From NCBI GenBank assembly GCA_024640205.1, contig JAHEFL010000164.1, forward strand, positions 1-5,420: a stretch of 5,420 bases of DNA, in the 5' to 3' direction. A model generated the notes under the pieces. It ran no database searches and was not told the DNA's origin. It saw nothing but the letters and a program-made list of their open reading frames with translations. Of this stretch, positions 1 through 5,420 are shown piece after piece. Position numbers and translations under genes: made by a program. The stretch's first letter is position 1. Every line of letters begins with the position of its first letter. Source of the stretch: Flavobacteriales bacterium. GTDB taxonomy: Bacteria; Bacteroidota; Bacteroidia; Flavobacteriales_F; PHOS-HE28.

Positions 1-158
1 AGATATTCCACATGACCCTTATGCAGAATTTCGAAGCAACCATTGGTGAATACGATGCGGTCCCCCTTCATACGCCAGATGTTGCACAGGCGCTGTAGGT
101 CCAGGAGGTTCTTGATGCGCTTGTCCGTAGCGGGTATCGTGGCTGTTTCAGAGCTCAT
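1..158 (-). CDS. rfaE2: D-glycero-beta-D-manno-heptose 1-phosphate adenylyltransferase, N-terminal part (cut by window edge)
   Basis: Only the first 52 codons are present, and the gene runs off the left edge. The start is ATG at 158-156, 10 bases after the stop of the upstream membrane-protein gene. Visible is the opening of a cytidylyltransferase-like Rossmann fold: a short N-terminal helix region, then [23 protein letters not shown] spread over residues 31-53. It contains the TNGCF stretch (38-42) and the nucleotide-binding HxGH motif (His46 and His49). This pattern is typical of the RfaE domain II / HldE C-terminal family, which transfers AMP to heptose-1-phosphate on the way to the ADP-heptose used in lipopolysaccharide. 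The family more often has Asp where Glu43 stands, a conservative change. In Bacteroidota this activity is usually a separate protein of about 160 residues, which the N-terminus here fits because no kinase domain precedes it. Other nucleotidyltransferases of the same fold (glycerol-3-phosphate or FAD-synthase types) are less likely but cannot be excluded from this fragment. Confidence 0.83.
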   Translation of the reverse strand, partial: MSSETATIPATDKRIKNLLDLQRLCNIWRMKGDRIVFTNGCFEILHKGHVEY

Positions 159-168
159 GTGCTTCGGT

Positions 169-1203
169 TCACCCTGTCACGGGCCGTTTAGTGGATCGCG
201 AGGTCAAAAGTAGCGATAGCCCACCGAGCGCGATGATCATTACCGTCTGAGCCGTCCACAGCAACCATCCCATGGCCAGTGCATCGGGTCTTATTAGTCC
301 GCCGCCTTCCGGGGTCGCCATGTACACACCAACGATGAGCGCAACAAAGGCTGGATATGCGCCTATACCTCCTTGGACCAGAATGATCCCGATGGAGCCT
401 GCAATGAATCCTGCCATCACCCCTGCGAACGGCACTGCTGCGGTGGTCGGGATGGCGTAGAAACCGACCTGGAACATGGCGATGTACAGCAACCAGATCA
501 AGATCGTATGGCCAATGAACGCAGAGCGGTGCCGCGTTCGAATTACCGAACCCACTCCTTCAAGGAATCCACTCAAGGTTTTTCTCAGCCGCATCCGGAA
601 AGCAGGATTTCTGAAAGCCACCAACCCGCCAATGCTGAGGATGATCAGGGTGGCAAGGACGACCCAGGGCAGCCATCCCGAGCCACTGTCCTCGACATTG
701 GTCAGATCTTCCCCACTGGCCCGGAAAGCGTTGATCTTCGCTCGGAAAAGCTCGATCTTATCCAATTGAAGAACGAGTGTGGTTCCGGCGATGGCCAGAA
801 GCATCAAGATGTCCACGACACGCTCGGCCATGATCGTACCGAAGCCCTTTTCAAAAGGCACACCCTCGGATCGTCGGAGCAGCACCGCTCGCGTGGCTTC
901 ACCCGCTCTGGGTAACAGCATATTGATGAAATAGCCCGCCATCGTCGAATGGTAGGCATTCCAAAAACTTACTTCATGGCCTATGGGGCCAAGCAGGTAC
1001 CGCCATCGCCACGCCCTGCTCAAATGGCTGGCCAGCCCGAACAGGATGGAAAGCCCGAGCCACCAGTGATCAGCCTGTAAAAAGGCAGCGAAGAGTTCGG
1101 ATCGCTGTTGCTCGTCGAGTTGACGATAAAAGAACACCACCAACCACAGGCCCAGTGCGAGCGGTACAAGGATCTTCAGCCCACCGATCAGGGCTTTCTT
1201 CAT
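169..1203 (-). CDS. Polytopic membrane protein, lysylphosphatidylglycerol synthase TM / UPF0104 (YbhN-like) family
   Basis: A 344-residue integral inner-membrane protein. Hydrophobic segments lie roughly at residues 7-26, 48-62, 129-147, 178-197, 232-251, 260-277, 282-296 and 313-334, with weaker ones near 84-98. Family hallmarks are an R-x-GE-x-x-RA element (RAGEATRA, 99-106), an ER-x-x-D element (127-131) and a glycine-rich Q-G-G-I-G turn (277-281) before a late membrane helix. Known relatives include the transmembrane domain of MprF, which flips lysyl-phosphatidylglycerol, but this protein has no C-terminal aminoacyl-transferase domain. Aminoacylation is therefore not expected, and its substrate is unknown; lipid or lipid-linked sugar transport is only an inference. 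The reading frame is open 38 codons further upstream, but that extension is a Ser/Arg-rich shadow of panD. The ATG at 1203 starts 4 bases after the panD stop and gives a normal Lys-Lys-flanked first helix, so I chose it. It lies between panD and rfaE2 in one apparent operon. Confidence 0.85.
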   Translation of the reverse strand: MKKALIGGLKILVPLALGLWLVVFFYRQLDEQQRSELFAAFLQADHWWLGLSILFGLASHLSRAWRWRYLLGPIGHEVSFWNAYHSTMAGYFINMLLPRAGEATRAVLLRRSEGVPFEKGFGTIMAERVVDILMLLAIAGTTLVLQLDKIELFRAKINAFRASGEDLTNVEDSGSGWLPWVVLATLIILSIGGLVAFRNPAFRMRLRKTLSGFLEGVGSVIRTRHRSAFIGHTILIWLLYIAMFQVGFYAIPTTAAVPFAGVMAGFIAGSIGIILVQGGIGAYPAFVALIVGVYMATPEGGGLIRPDALAMGWLLWTAQTVMIIALGGLSLLLTSRSTKRPVTG

Positions 1204-1207
1204 CGGT

Positions 1208-1567
1208 TCAAGCCTTGAGCTTGTTGGTCTTCTCGTCAGGGAAGATGATCGTCGGTCGGAAACTCCTGGCCTCCTCGATGGGCATCGATCCGTACGCGAC
1301 GATGATGACGATGTCACCGACCTGCGCTTTGCGCGCAGCCGGGCCGTTCAGGCTGACCGTTCCAGATCCCCTGGCTCCTTTGATAATGTACGTCTCTATG
1401 CGTTCCCCATTGTTCACGTTCACCACCTGCACCTTTTCGCCTTCCACCATACCAGCAGCGTCAATGAGGTCTTCATCGAGCTGTATGCTGCCGATATAAT
1501 GCAGCGCCGCCTGGGTGACGGACACCCGGTGGATCTTGGCACGCATAACGTCGATTGTGATGGGCAT
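1208..1567 (-). CDS. panD: Aspartate 1-decarboxylase (pyruvoyl-dependent proenzyme)
   Basis: A cytosolic enzyme that decarboxylates L-aspartate to beta-alanine, the amine half of pantothenate. The 119-residue length is normal for the family. The sequence follows the PanD pattern closely: KIHRV (11-15), then HYIGS (23-27). Self-cleavage is expected between Gly26 and Ser27, with Ser27 becoming the pyruvoyl group. Further matches are the NGERIETY segment (53-60), whose Arg56, Thr59 and Tyr60 correspond to the active-site Arg54, Thr57 and Tyr58 of E. coli, then NGPAAR (74-79), VGDIVII (83-89) and a C-terminal M-x-x-EEAR element. The frame is open back to a TTG at 1588, but the extra seven residues are proline-rich and unlike the family. 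The ATG at 1567 puts the N-terminus where Bacteroidota homologues start. It is 54 bases downstream of panC and 4 bases upstream of the membrane-protein gene. Confidence 0.96.
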   Translation of the reverse strand: MPITIDVMRAKIHRVSVTQAALHYIGSIQLDEDLIDAAGMVEGEKVQVVNVNNGERIETYIIKGARGSGTVSLNGPAARKAQVGDIVIIVAYGSMPIEEARSFRPTIIFPDEKTNKLKA

Positions 1568-1585
1568 GGGGTCGGGCAGGGGCGG

Positions 1586-1593
1586 CAAAACTA
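1586..1593 (-). promoter_or_regulatory. Candidate Bacteroidetes -7 promoter box upstream of panD
   Basis: Read on the minus strand, the panC-panD gap contains TAGTTTTG, a full match to the Bacteroidetes -7 consensus TAnnTTTG. Transcription would begin a few bases further on, leaving a leader of roughly 10-15 bases before the panD ATG at 1567. I see no TTG at the usual distance of about 19-21 bases upstream, so this may be a weak internal promoter or chance. A short palindrome, TAAGGTCCTTA (1592-1602), overlaps it by two bases. If the box is used, a panD start at the TTG (1588) is impossible. Confidence 0.3.
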
Positions 1594-1621
1594 AGGTCCT
1601 TACACGGAACGCGGTATCCCT

Positions 1622-2467
1622 TCAACGATCGAGGGTCAGGTTGTCAATGAGCCTGATCTCCCCTGCGTAGGCCGCGATCAGTGCCACGGCACGGTCCGTT
1701 CCCTCCCAGGATTCCAGTGGCTTCAATGAAACGGGATCAACGATCCCGAAGTGATCCAATCGGATCCCGGGTTCGGTCCCCAGTATCATCAGGGCCACTT
1801 CGGAAGTGGCTTTCAGTGAATGCGCGAACGCCACGGATGCGGCTGCCCTTAAAGCCCGGTGCAGCACCGTTGCCTGCTTTCGTTGTTCAACACTCAGCAA
1901 GGAATTCCTTGAGCTAAGTGCCAGGCCGTCAGGCGCACGACGTGTCCGGCACGGCACGATCATCTCGGGCCATCGTTCCTCCCGGGCCACATGTCGGATG
2001 ACACTCAACTGCTGCCTATCCTTCTCGCCGAAGTAAGCGCGATCAGGCCTTACATAATGGAACAGGCGTTCCACCACGTTCACAACACCCTGAAAGTGAC
2101 CGGGCCTTGAGGCGCCTTCCCAAAGGAGTTCCAAGCCGCCCATATTGTGTTCCCGAGGAACGAGGCCAAGAAAAAGCTGCGAATCCTTCGGTATGAATAA
2201 AGCATGACAGCCGATACCGGCCAATAGCTCGCGGTCTTTTTCGAGTTGTCTTGGATAGCGCTCGAGGTCCTTTAAATCGTTGAATTGCAAGGGGTTTACA
2301 AAAATACTGCACACCACTTTACCACACTCTTCCATGGCTTGTGATACGAGTTCCAAGTGTCCTTGATGGAGTGCCCCCATCGTGGGTACGAAGCCTATTC
2401 GGTCCCCTTTGCGTCGGATCATGGCCGACCATTCCGCCATAGTGTCAGTATTTTCAATTATTTCCAC
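1622..2467 (-). CDS. panC: Pantothenate synthetase (pantoate--beta-alanine ligase)
   Basis: A cytosolic ATP-dependent ligase that joins pantoate to beta-alanine through a pantoyl-adenylate intermediate, the last step of pantothenate synthesis. At 281 residues it is full length. Motifs in order: FVPTMGALHQGHLEL (26-40) with the HxGH nucleotide-binding histidines 34 and 37 and Met30 at the positions known from E. coli; FVNPLQFN (56-63); EGASRPGHFQGV (117-128); FGEKDRQQ (146-153), with Lys149, Asp150 and Gln153 expected to contact ATP and pantoate; and DGLALSSRN (180-188), the flexible ATP-binding loop with Ser185, Ser186 and Arg187. The start is GTG at 2467. It gives the V/M-E-I-I beginning common in Bacteroidota PanC and the standard spacing to HxGH; the next ATG, nine codons in, would remove the first strand. 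A stop lies in frame ten codons upstream. It is probably the first gene of the leftward operon and supplies the same pathway as panD next door. Confidence 0.97.
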   Translation of the reverse strand: MEIIENTDTMAEWSAMIRRKGDRIGFVPTMGALHQGHLELVSQAMEECGKVVCSIFVNPLQFNDLKDLERYPRQLEKDRELLAGIGCHALFIPKDSQLFLGLVPREHNMGGLELLWEGASRPGHFQGVVNVVERLFHYVRPDRAYFGEKDRQQLSVIRHVAREERWPEMIVPCRTRRAPDGLALSSRNSLLSVEQRKQATVLHRALRAAASVAFAHSLKATSEVALMILGTEPGIRLDHFGIVDPVSLKPLESWEGTDRAVALIAAYAGEIRLIDNLTLDR

Positions 2468-2519
2468 GTCGGCAGCGGGTTTCAGAGCGATGGATCAGGG
2501 AATATCGAAGGGTGTTCGG

Positions 2520-2550
2520 TTGATGGAACGCTTGAAATTCTATATTTTTG
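2520..2550 (+). promoter_or_regulatory. Bacteroidetes-type promoter for the glgA-like / DUF4270 / glmS genes
   Basis: In the 105-base region between the divergent panC and GlgA-like genes, TTG at 2520-2522 is followed after 20 bases by TATTTTTG at 2543-2550. This is a full match to the Bacteroidetes pattern (TTG at -33, TAnnTTTG at -7). Transcription would start near 2555, giving a leader of about 18 bases before the ATG at 2573. The local sequence is clearly more AT-rich than the genes around it. No equally good box is visible in the opposite direction for panC. The position and motif are seen directly; use in the cell is inferred. Confidence 0.62.
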
Positions 2551-2572
2551 TACCCGAATTCCACCCCCCAAC

Positions 2573-3394
2573 ATGAGTTTGAAGAACGCAAAGGTCCTGA
2601 CCATTTCCCAATCGATCCATCCTTTTATGAACGGTCAGGAGGAGATGGCGAAGTTGACGCGGAACCTGCCACAAGGTATTCTGGATAGCGGGAATGAGAT
2701 AAGGGTGTTCATGCCGAAGTTCGGTAGCATCAATGAGCGAAGGCATCAGTTGCACGAGGTTATCCGCCTTAGCGGGATGAACCTCATCATCAACGATACG
2801 GACCACGCCTTGTTGATCAAGGTGGCCAGTGTTCCGAGTGCCAGGATGCAGGTGTACTTCATCGATAATGAGGAATACTTCAAGCGCAAGGCTGGTACGC
2901 ACAACAGTAGCGGCGAATTCTTTCCGGACAACGATGAGCGGGCATTGTTCTTCGGTCGCGGTGTTCTGGAAACGGTGCGCAAGCTGGGCTGGGTCCCGGA
3001 TATCATCCATTGCCATGGCTGGATGACCGCATTCATTCCACTGTACGTGCGGCACCACTACACCGATGACCCTCACTTCGAGAATGCCAAGTTGGTGTTC
3101 AGTGTGTACGATCAGAAAGCAGAGAGCTTGGACAAGGACATCTCCAAGAAGCTTGTGCTGGAAGGATTCAATAAGGACCTGCTGAAGGGCTTGAGCAAAC
3201 CGACAACGGACGACCTATACAAATTCGGTATGACGTACAGCGATGCTGTCGTCAAGGTCAGCCCGAAACTGAGTAAGAGCTTGGAAACCGCAGTAAAGGG
3301 TCTTGACAAACCATTGCTGGTGAGCAACGGTGCCGACCCCGTATTGGAGCATACCGAGTTCTACAACAATATTCTGGAGGAAGCGTTGGTCTGA
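2573..3394 (+). CDS. Short GlgA-like protein: stand-alone GT5 (glycogen/starch synthase) N-terminal domain
   Basis: A 273-residue protein of the kind annotated 'glycogen/starch synthase' throughout Bacteroidota. It matches the N-terminal starch-synthase catalytic domain: a Rossmann start KVLTISQSIHPF (7-18), LPQGI (32-36), a strongly family-typical block with INERRHQLHEVIRLSG and then ARMQVYFIDN, and PDIIHCHGW (142-150). It ends at LLVSNGADP, about where full GlgA proteins of about 470 residues pass into the linker to their second domain. The whole C-terminal GT-B half is therefore missing. The KTGG segment that binds ADP-glucose in GlgA is replaced by N-G-Q-E-E (20-24), and the usual HDW reads HGW (148-150). 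Normal glycogen elongation is thus doubtful and the true role unknown. The frame is open to 2357, but that would overlap panC and the promoter; the ATG at 2573 gives the expected N-terminus. It leads an operon-like set with the DUF4270 gene 8 bases downstream, then glmS. Confidence 0.88.
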   Translation: MSLKNAKVLTISQSIHPFMNGQEEMAKLTRNLPQGILDSGNEIRVFMPKFGSINERRHQLHEVIRLSGMNLIINDTDHALLIKVASVPSARMQVYFIDNEEYFKRKAGTHNSSGEFFPDNDERALFFGRGVLETVRKLGWVPDIIHCHGWMTAFIPLYVRHHYTDDPHFENAKLVFSVYDQKAESLDKDISKKLVLEGFNKDLLKGLSKPTTDDLYKFGMTYSDAVVKVSPKLSKSLETAVKGLDKPLLVSNGADPVLEHTEFYNNILEEALV

Positions 3395-3402
3395 CCTTGG
3401 CC

Positions 3403-4755
3403 ATGCTGGGAACCTTCACCTGTGCGGCGCGGCCCTGTAATTGGGCCGTGCCCTTGTTTATGGCCCTCCTCATGGTGGGCTCTTGCCGGGCACCGGACGA
3501 GGACCTCGGCCTGGACCTGCTACCTGGGGATCCATTAGGGGTCTTGGTGGATACCACCACGCTTAAGGCGTATTCATTCCAGGATACCGTGATCCGTACA
3601 AGCGGATTGACGAGGAACATGTTGGGCTCCTACTTCGACCCTCAGTTCGGGCTTGTCAATGCCGGCATCGTAACGCAGCTCAGGCTGAGCTCCAACAACG
3701 TTGGAGCGGGTCAGGACAATAGTGGGTTGGTGGCGGACAGCTTGGTCCTAGCCCTGGCCTTCGACGGGATCAATTATGCGTATGGGAACCTCAATGCCCA
3801 GATCTTCAGGGTGCATGAACTCGGTGAGTCCTTATCGCTGGACAGTGTGTACTATTCCGATGACGCACCGGTCGTGTTCCAAGGTGATCTGGTTGCCAAC
3901 CGGGGTGGTCGCATCGTACCTCGCCCCTTGACCAAGCCTTTTATCGGCGGTGACAGCCTTCAGCCCCAGTTGAGGATCAGACTGGACCGGCAGTTGGCGG
4001 ACCGGTTCATTTCTGCGTTCGGAACTCCGGACATGGTCGATAATGCGGCCTTCCTTGAATATTTCAAAGGGTTGTACATAACAGTGGACAATGGAGCGCA
4101 ACTGCCCTTTCAGCAAGGGATCCTGTACTTCGCATTGTTGAACGTGGCCTCCAAGGCAACTCTCTATTACCACGATGACAACAATGAACCTGAGCTTTTG
4201 CGCTCCTTCGATCTCCTGATCGACCAGGGTAGTGCGCGCTATACCACTGTGGAGCATGACCGTGGTCAGGCCCTTGACCCGCGACTGTCGTTGGCGCTCG
4301 CTGATACGTCTGCGCCCGCTTCCGTGACCTTTGTTCAAGCCCTGGGGGGTGTCCGTACGGGGATCATATTCCCTAATATCCTGGACTATTCAGGTCGGGG
4401 TTTGATCCTGGCCAAGGCGGAATTGATCATTCCGCTGGATGGGACCTTTAATGCCTACCATCCTCCGCCGAACCAGTTGTTCATTTTCCGGAAGGATACG
4501 GCTGGCAAGGATGTGTTCCTTCCCGACCAGTTGGGAGGTCTGGGTGCGATCGATGGGAACTACCGCGCCGATGACAGGGAATATCGGTTCAACATCACGC
4601 GATACATCCAGGGCTTGTTGAACGGCAGTATAACCGGCAATAATGTGACCCTGGTCCCGGGTAGCAATGGCGTTACCGCGAACAGGGCGGTACTTGCGGG
4701 TCCGGATCGCAGTTACGAGCCCATGCGGCTGGACCTTATTTTTAGCACCTACTAG
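3403..4755 (+). CDS. DUF4270-family lipoprotein, predicted exported to the outer envelope
   Basis: A 450-residue secreted protein. The N-terminus has a hydrophobic run ending in a lipobox, MVGSC, with the lipidated Cys at residue 28. Acidic residues follow shortly after it (Asp-Glu-Asp at 32-34), a pattern that in Bacteroidota often directs lipoproteins to the cell surface; that localisation is inferred. The GLDLLPG segment just after the Cys, the FNITRYIQG element (396-404) and the ending NRAVLAGP (427-434) followed by a short beta-strand tail fit the DUF4270 family as I know it. The body looks beta-rich. No catalytic motif is recognisable and the function of the family is not established. 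The signal peptide is poor in basic residues (only Arg10), so the start is not certain. A TTG two codons upstream (3397) is possible; later starts (the Val16 GTG or the ATG at 3460) would leave too short a signal. It lies 8 bases after the GlgA-like gene and 5 before glmS. Confidence 0.84.
   Translation: MLGTFTCAARPCNWAVPLFMALLMVGSCRAPDEDLGLDLLPGDPLGVLVDTTTLKAYSFQDTVIRTSGLTRNMLGSYFDPQFGLVNAGIVTQLRLSSNNVGAGQDNSGLVADSLVLALAFDGINYAYGNLNAQIFRVHELGESLSLDSVYYSDDAPVVFQGDLVANRGGRIVPRPLTKPFIGGDSLQPQLRIRLDRQLADRFISAFGTPDMVDNAAFLEYFKGLYITVDNGAQLPFQQGILYFALLNVASKATLYYHDDNNEPELLRSFDLLIDQGSARYTTVEHDRGQALDPRLSLALADTSAPASVTFVQALGGVRTGIIFPNILDYSGRGLILAKAELIIPLDGTFNAYHPPPNQLFIFRKDTAGKDVFLPDQLGGLGAIDGNYRADDREYRFNITRYIQGLLNGSITGNNVTLVPGSNGVTANRAVLAGPDRSYEPMRLDLIFSTY
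3426..3452 (+). other. Strong stem-loop within the signal-peptide codons of the DUF4270 gene
   Basis: The bases 3426-3435 (GGCGCGGCCC) pair with 3443-3452 (GGGCCGTGCC) around a 7-base loop TGTAATT. This gives a 10-pair stem with nine G-C pairs and one G-U wobble (3429 with 3449). The wobble pairs only in the plus-strand transcript; in the opposite strand it would be an A-C mismatch. The hairpin begins 31 bases after the stop of the GlgA-like gene and 23 bases into the DUF4270 coding region. It is followed by CTTGTTTATGG, which is only mildly T-rich, so it is not a clean intrinsic terminator. It could lower read-through or translation of the downstream gene, or simply reflect GC-rich codons. 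Confidence 0.5.
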
Positions 4756-4760
4756 GGATC

Positions 4761-5420
4761 ATGTGCGGGATCGTGGCATACCTCGGGGATAAGGAAGCGT
4801 ATCCTATCCTCATCAACGGATTAAAGCGCCTGGAATACCGTGGATATGACAGTGCTGGTGTAGCGATCCTGAACGGGACGGACCTGAACGTGTTGAAATG
4901 CCAGGGAAAGGTGAGTGACCTGGAGGCCCATGTGGATGGAAAGGTCATCGCCGGAAGTGTTGGGATAGGTCATACGCGTTGGGCTACACACGGCCCACCC
5001 AATGATGTGAACGCACACCCTCATCAGAGTACGAGCGGTGATCTGGCGCTCATTCATAACGGGATCATAGAGAATTACGCCTCGATCAAAAAGGAACTTG
5101 CGCACCGTGGGCACACCTTTCGTAGCGATACGGACACCGAGGTGCTGGTTCACCTGATCGATGATATACAACGCAGTGAAAAGGTGGATCTGGCAGAGGC
5201 CGTGCGGCTGGCACTGAACAGTGTTGTGGGAGCATATGCGATCGTGGTGCTTGACCGCAAGGACCCGGAGGTGTTGGTCGCGGCCCGCAAGAGCTCACCG
5301 CTCGTGATCGGGATAGGGGACAATGGTGAGCACTTCGTCGCGAGCGATGCAACACCGATCGTGGAGCACACGAAGAACGTGGTGTACCTGGAGGATGGTG
5401 AGATCGCCGTGTTGGATCGA
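4761..5420 (+). CDS. glmS: Glutamine--fructose-6-phosphate aminotransferase (isomerizing), N-terminal part (cut by window edge)
   Basis: The first 220 codons are present and the frame is open to the right edge; the full enzyme is about 600 residues. GlmS makes glucosamine-6-phosphate from fructose-6-phosphate and glutamine, the entry to UDP-GlcNAc, peptidoglycan and lipid A. The visible part is the N-terminal nucleophile glutaminase domain. Cys2 becomes the N-terminal catalytic thiol after Met removal, which fixes the ATG at 4761. Then come LEYRGYDSAG (24-33), HTRWATHG (71-78) with the glutamine-binding Arg73, HNGIIENY (99-106) with the oxyanion-hole Asn100 and Gly101, and SDTDTEV (122-128) with the substrate-binding Asp125. 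The LEYRGYDSAG form separates GlmS from PurF and AsnB. The two sugar-isomerase domains lie outside the window. The gap to the DUF4270 stop is only 5 bases, so there is no room for a glmS ribozyme leader, and co-transcription is likely. Confidence 0.96.
   Translation, partial: MCGIVAYLGDKEAYPILINGLKRLEYRGYDSAGVAILNGTDLNVLKCQGKVSDLEAHVDGKVIAGSVGIGHTRWATHGPPNDVNAHPHQSTSGDLALIHNGIIENYASIKKELAHRGHTFRSDTDTEVLVHLIDDIQRSEKVDLAEAVRLALNSVVGAYAIVVLDRKDPEVLVAARKSSPLVIGIGDNGEHFVASDATPIVEHTKNVVYLEDGEIAVLDR

Noticed and set aside
373..915. A 180-codon open frame on the plus strand opposite the UPF0104-type membrane gene
   Set aside because: It is antisense to a clear family member, has a low-complexity charged composition with no recognisable domain, and arises easily opposite GC-rich coding DNA.
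1204..1317. A 38-residue upstream extension of the membrane protein
   Set aside because: It lies wholly within panD in another frame and is Ser/Arg-rich; the ATG at 1203 gives the normal N-terminus.
2540..3076. A 178-codon open frame on the minus strand opposite the GlgA-like gene
   Set aside because: The plus strand carries a well-conserved protein with promoter and correct start; the antisense product has no recognisable features and would run over the divergent promoter.
3426..3460. A true intrinsic terminator for the GlgA-like gene
   Set aside because: The stem is strong but the following tract is not a clean T-run, and it lies inside the next gene, so it was listed as a hairpin of unknown role instead.
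4737..4744. TATTTTTA just before glmS as a -7 promoter box
   Set aside because: The final G of the consensus is missing, there is no TTG at the right distance, and the bases are coding for the end of the DUF4270 protein.
4756..4760. A glmS ribozyme or riboswitch ahead of glmS
   Set aside because: Only five bases separate glmS from the upstream stop, and the preceding DNA is coding; ribozyme control of glmS is known from Gram-positive bacteria.
1..5420. A mobile element, CRISPR array, phage or defence island, or tRNA/rRNA gene
   Set aside because: No transposase, integrase, repeat-spacer pattern or RNA-gene signature was seen; all of the window is explained by two tight sets of core genes.

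Overview
The window looks like ordinary chromosomal core DNA from a member of the Bacteroidota, probably a flavobacterium-like lineage with moderately high GC (a little over half by eye, not counted). Three things point there. The promoter in the central divergent region fits the Bacteroidetes sigma-factor consensus (TTG, about 20 bases, TAnnTTTG). A DUF4270-type lipoprotein and a short one-domain 'glycogen synthase' are both characteristic of that phylum. The panC/panD genes sit divergent from the glycogen-synthase-like gene, an arrangement I recall from many Bacteroidota genomes.

Layout. Two divergent gene sets fire outward from a 105-base intergenic region (2468-2572). Leftward, on the minus strand, run panC (1622-2467), panD (1208-1567), a polytopic membrane protein of the lysylphosphatidylglycerol-synthase/UPF0104 family (169-1203) and the first 52 codons of rfaE2 (1-158, cut by the window edge). 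Gaps are 54, 4 and 10 bases, so this is very probably an operon. Rightward, on the plus strand, run the GlgA-like protein (2573-3394), a DUF4270 lipoprotein (3403-4755) and the first 220 codons of glmS (4761-5420, cut by the window edge). Gaps are 8 and 5 bases, again operon-like. There is no gene-free stretch over 300 bases.

How the genes fit together. PanC and PanD supply pantothenate for coenzyme A: PanD makes beta-alanine and PanC joins it to pantoate. The other recognisable products relate to the cell envelope. RfaE2 activates heptose for lipopolysaccharide, GlmS makes glucosamine-6-phosphate for peptidoglycan and lipid A, the DUF4270 protein is a predicted outer-envelope lipoprotein, and the UPF0104-type protein is an inner-membrane protein. 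The GlgA-like protein lacks the features needed for normal glycogen synthesis.

I found no mobile element, CRISPR array, RNA gene or defence system. The points most worth a second look are the stand-alone, probably non-canonical GlgA N-domain next to DUF4270 and glmS, and a strong RNA hairpin inside the signal-peptide codons of the DUF4270 gene.
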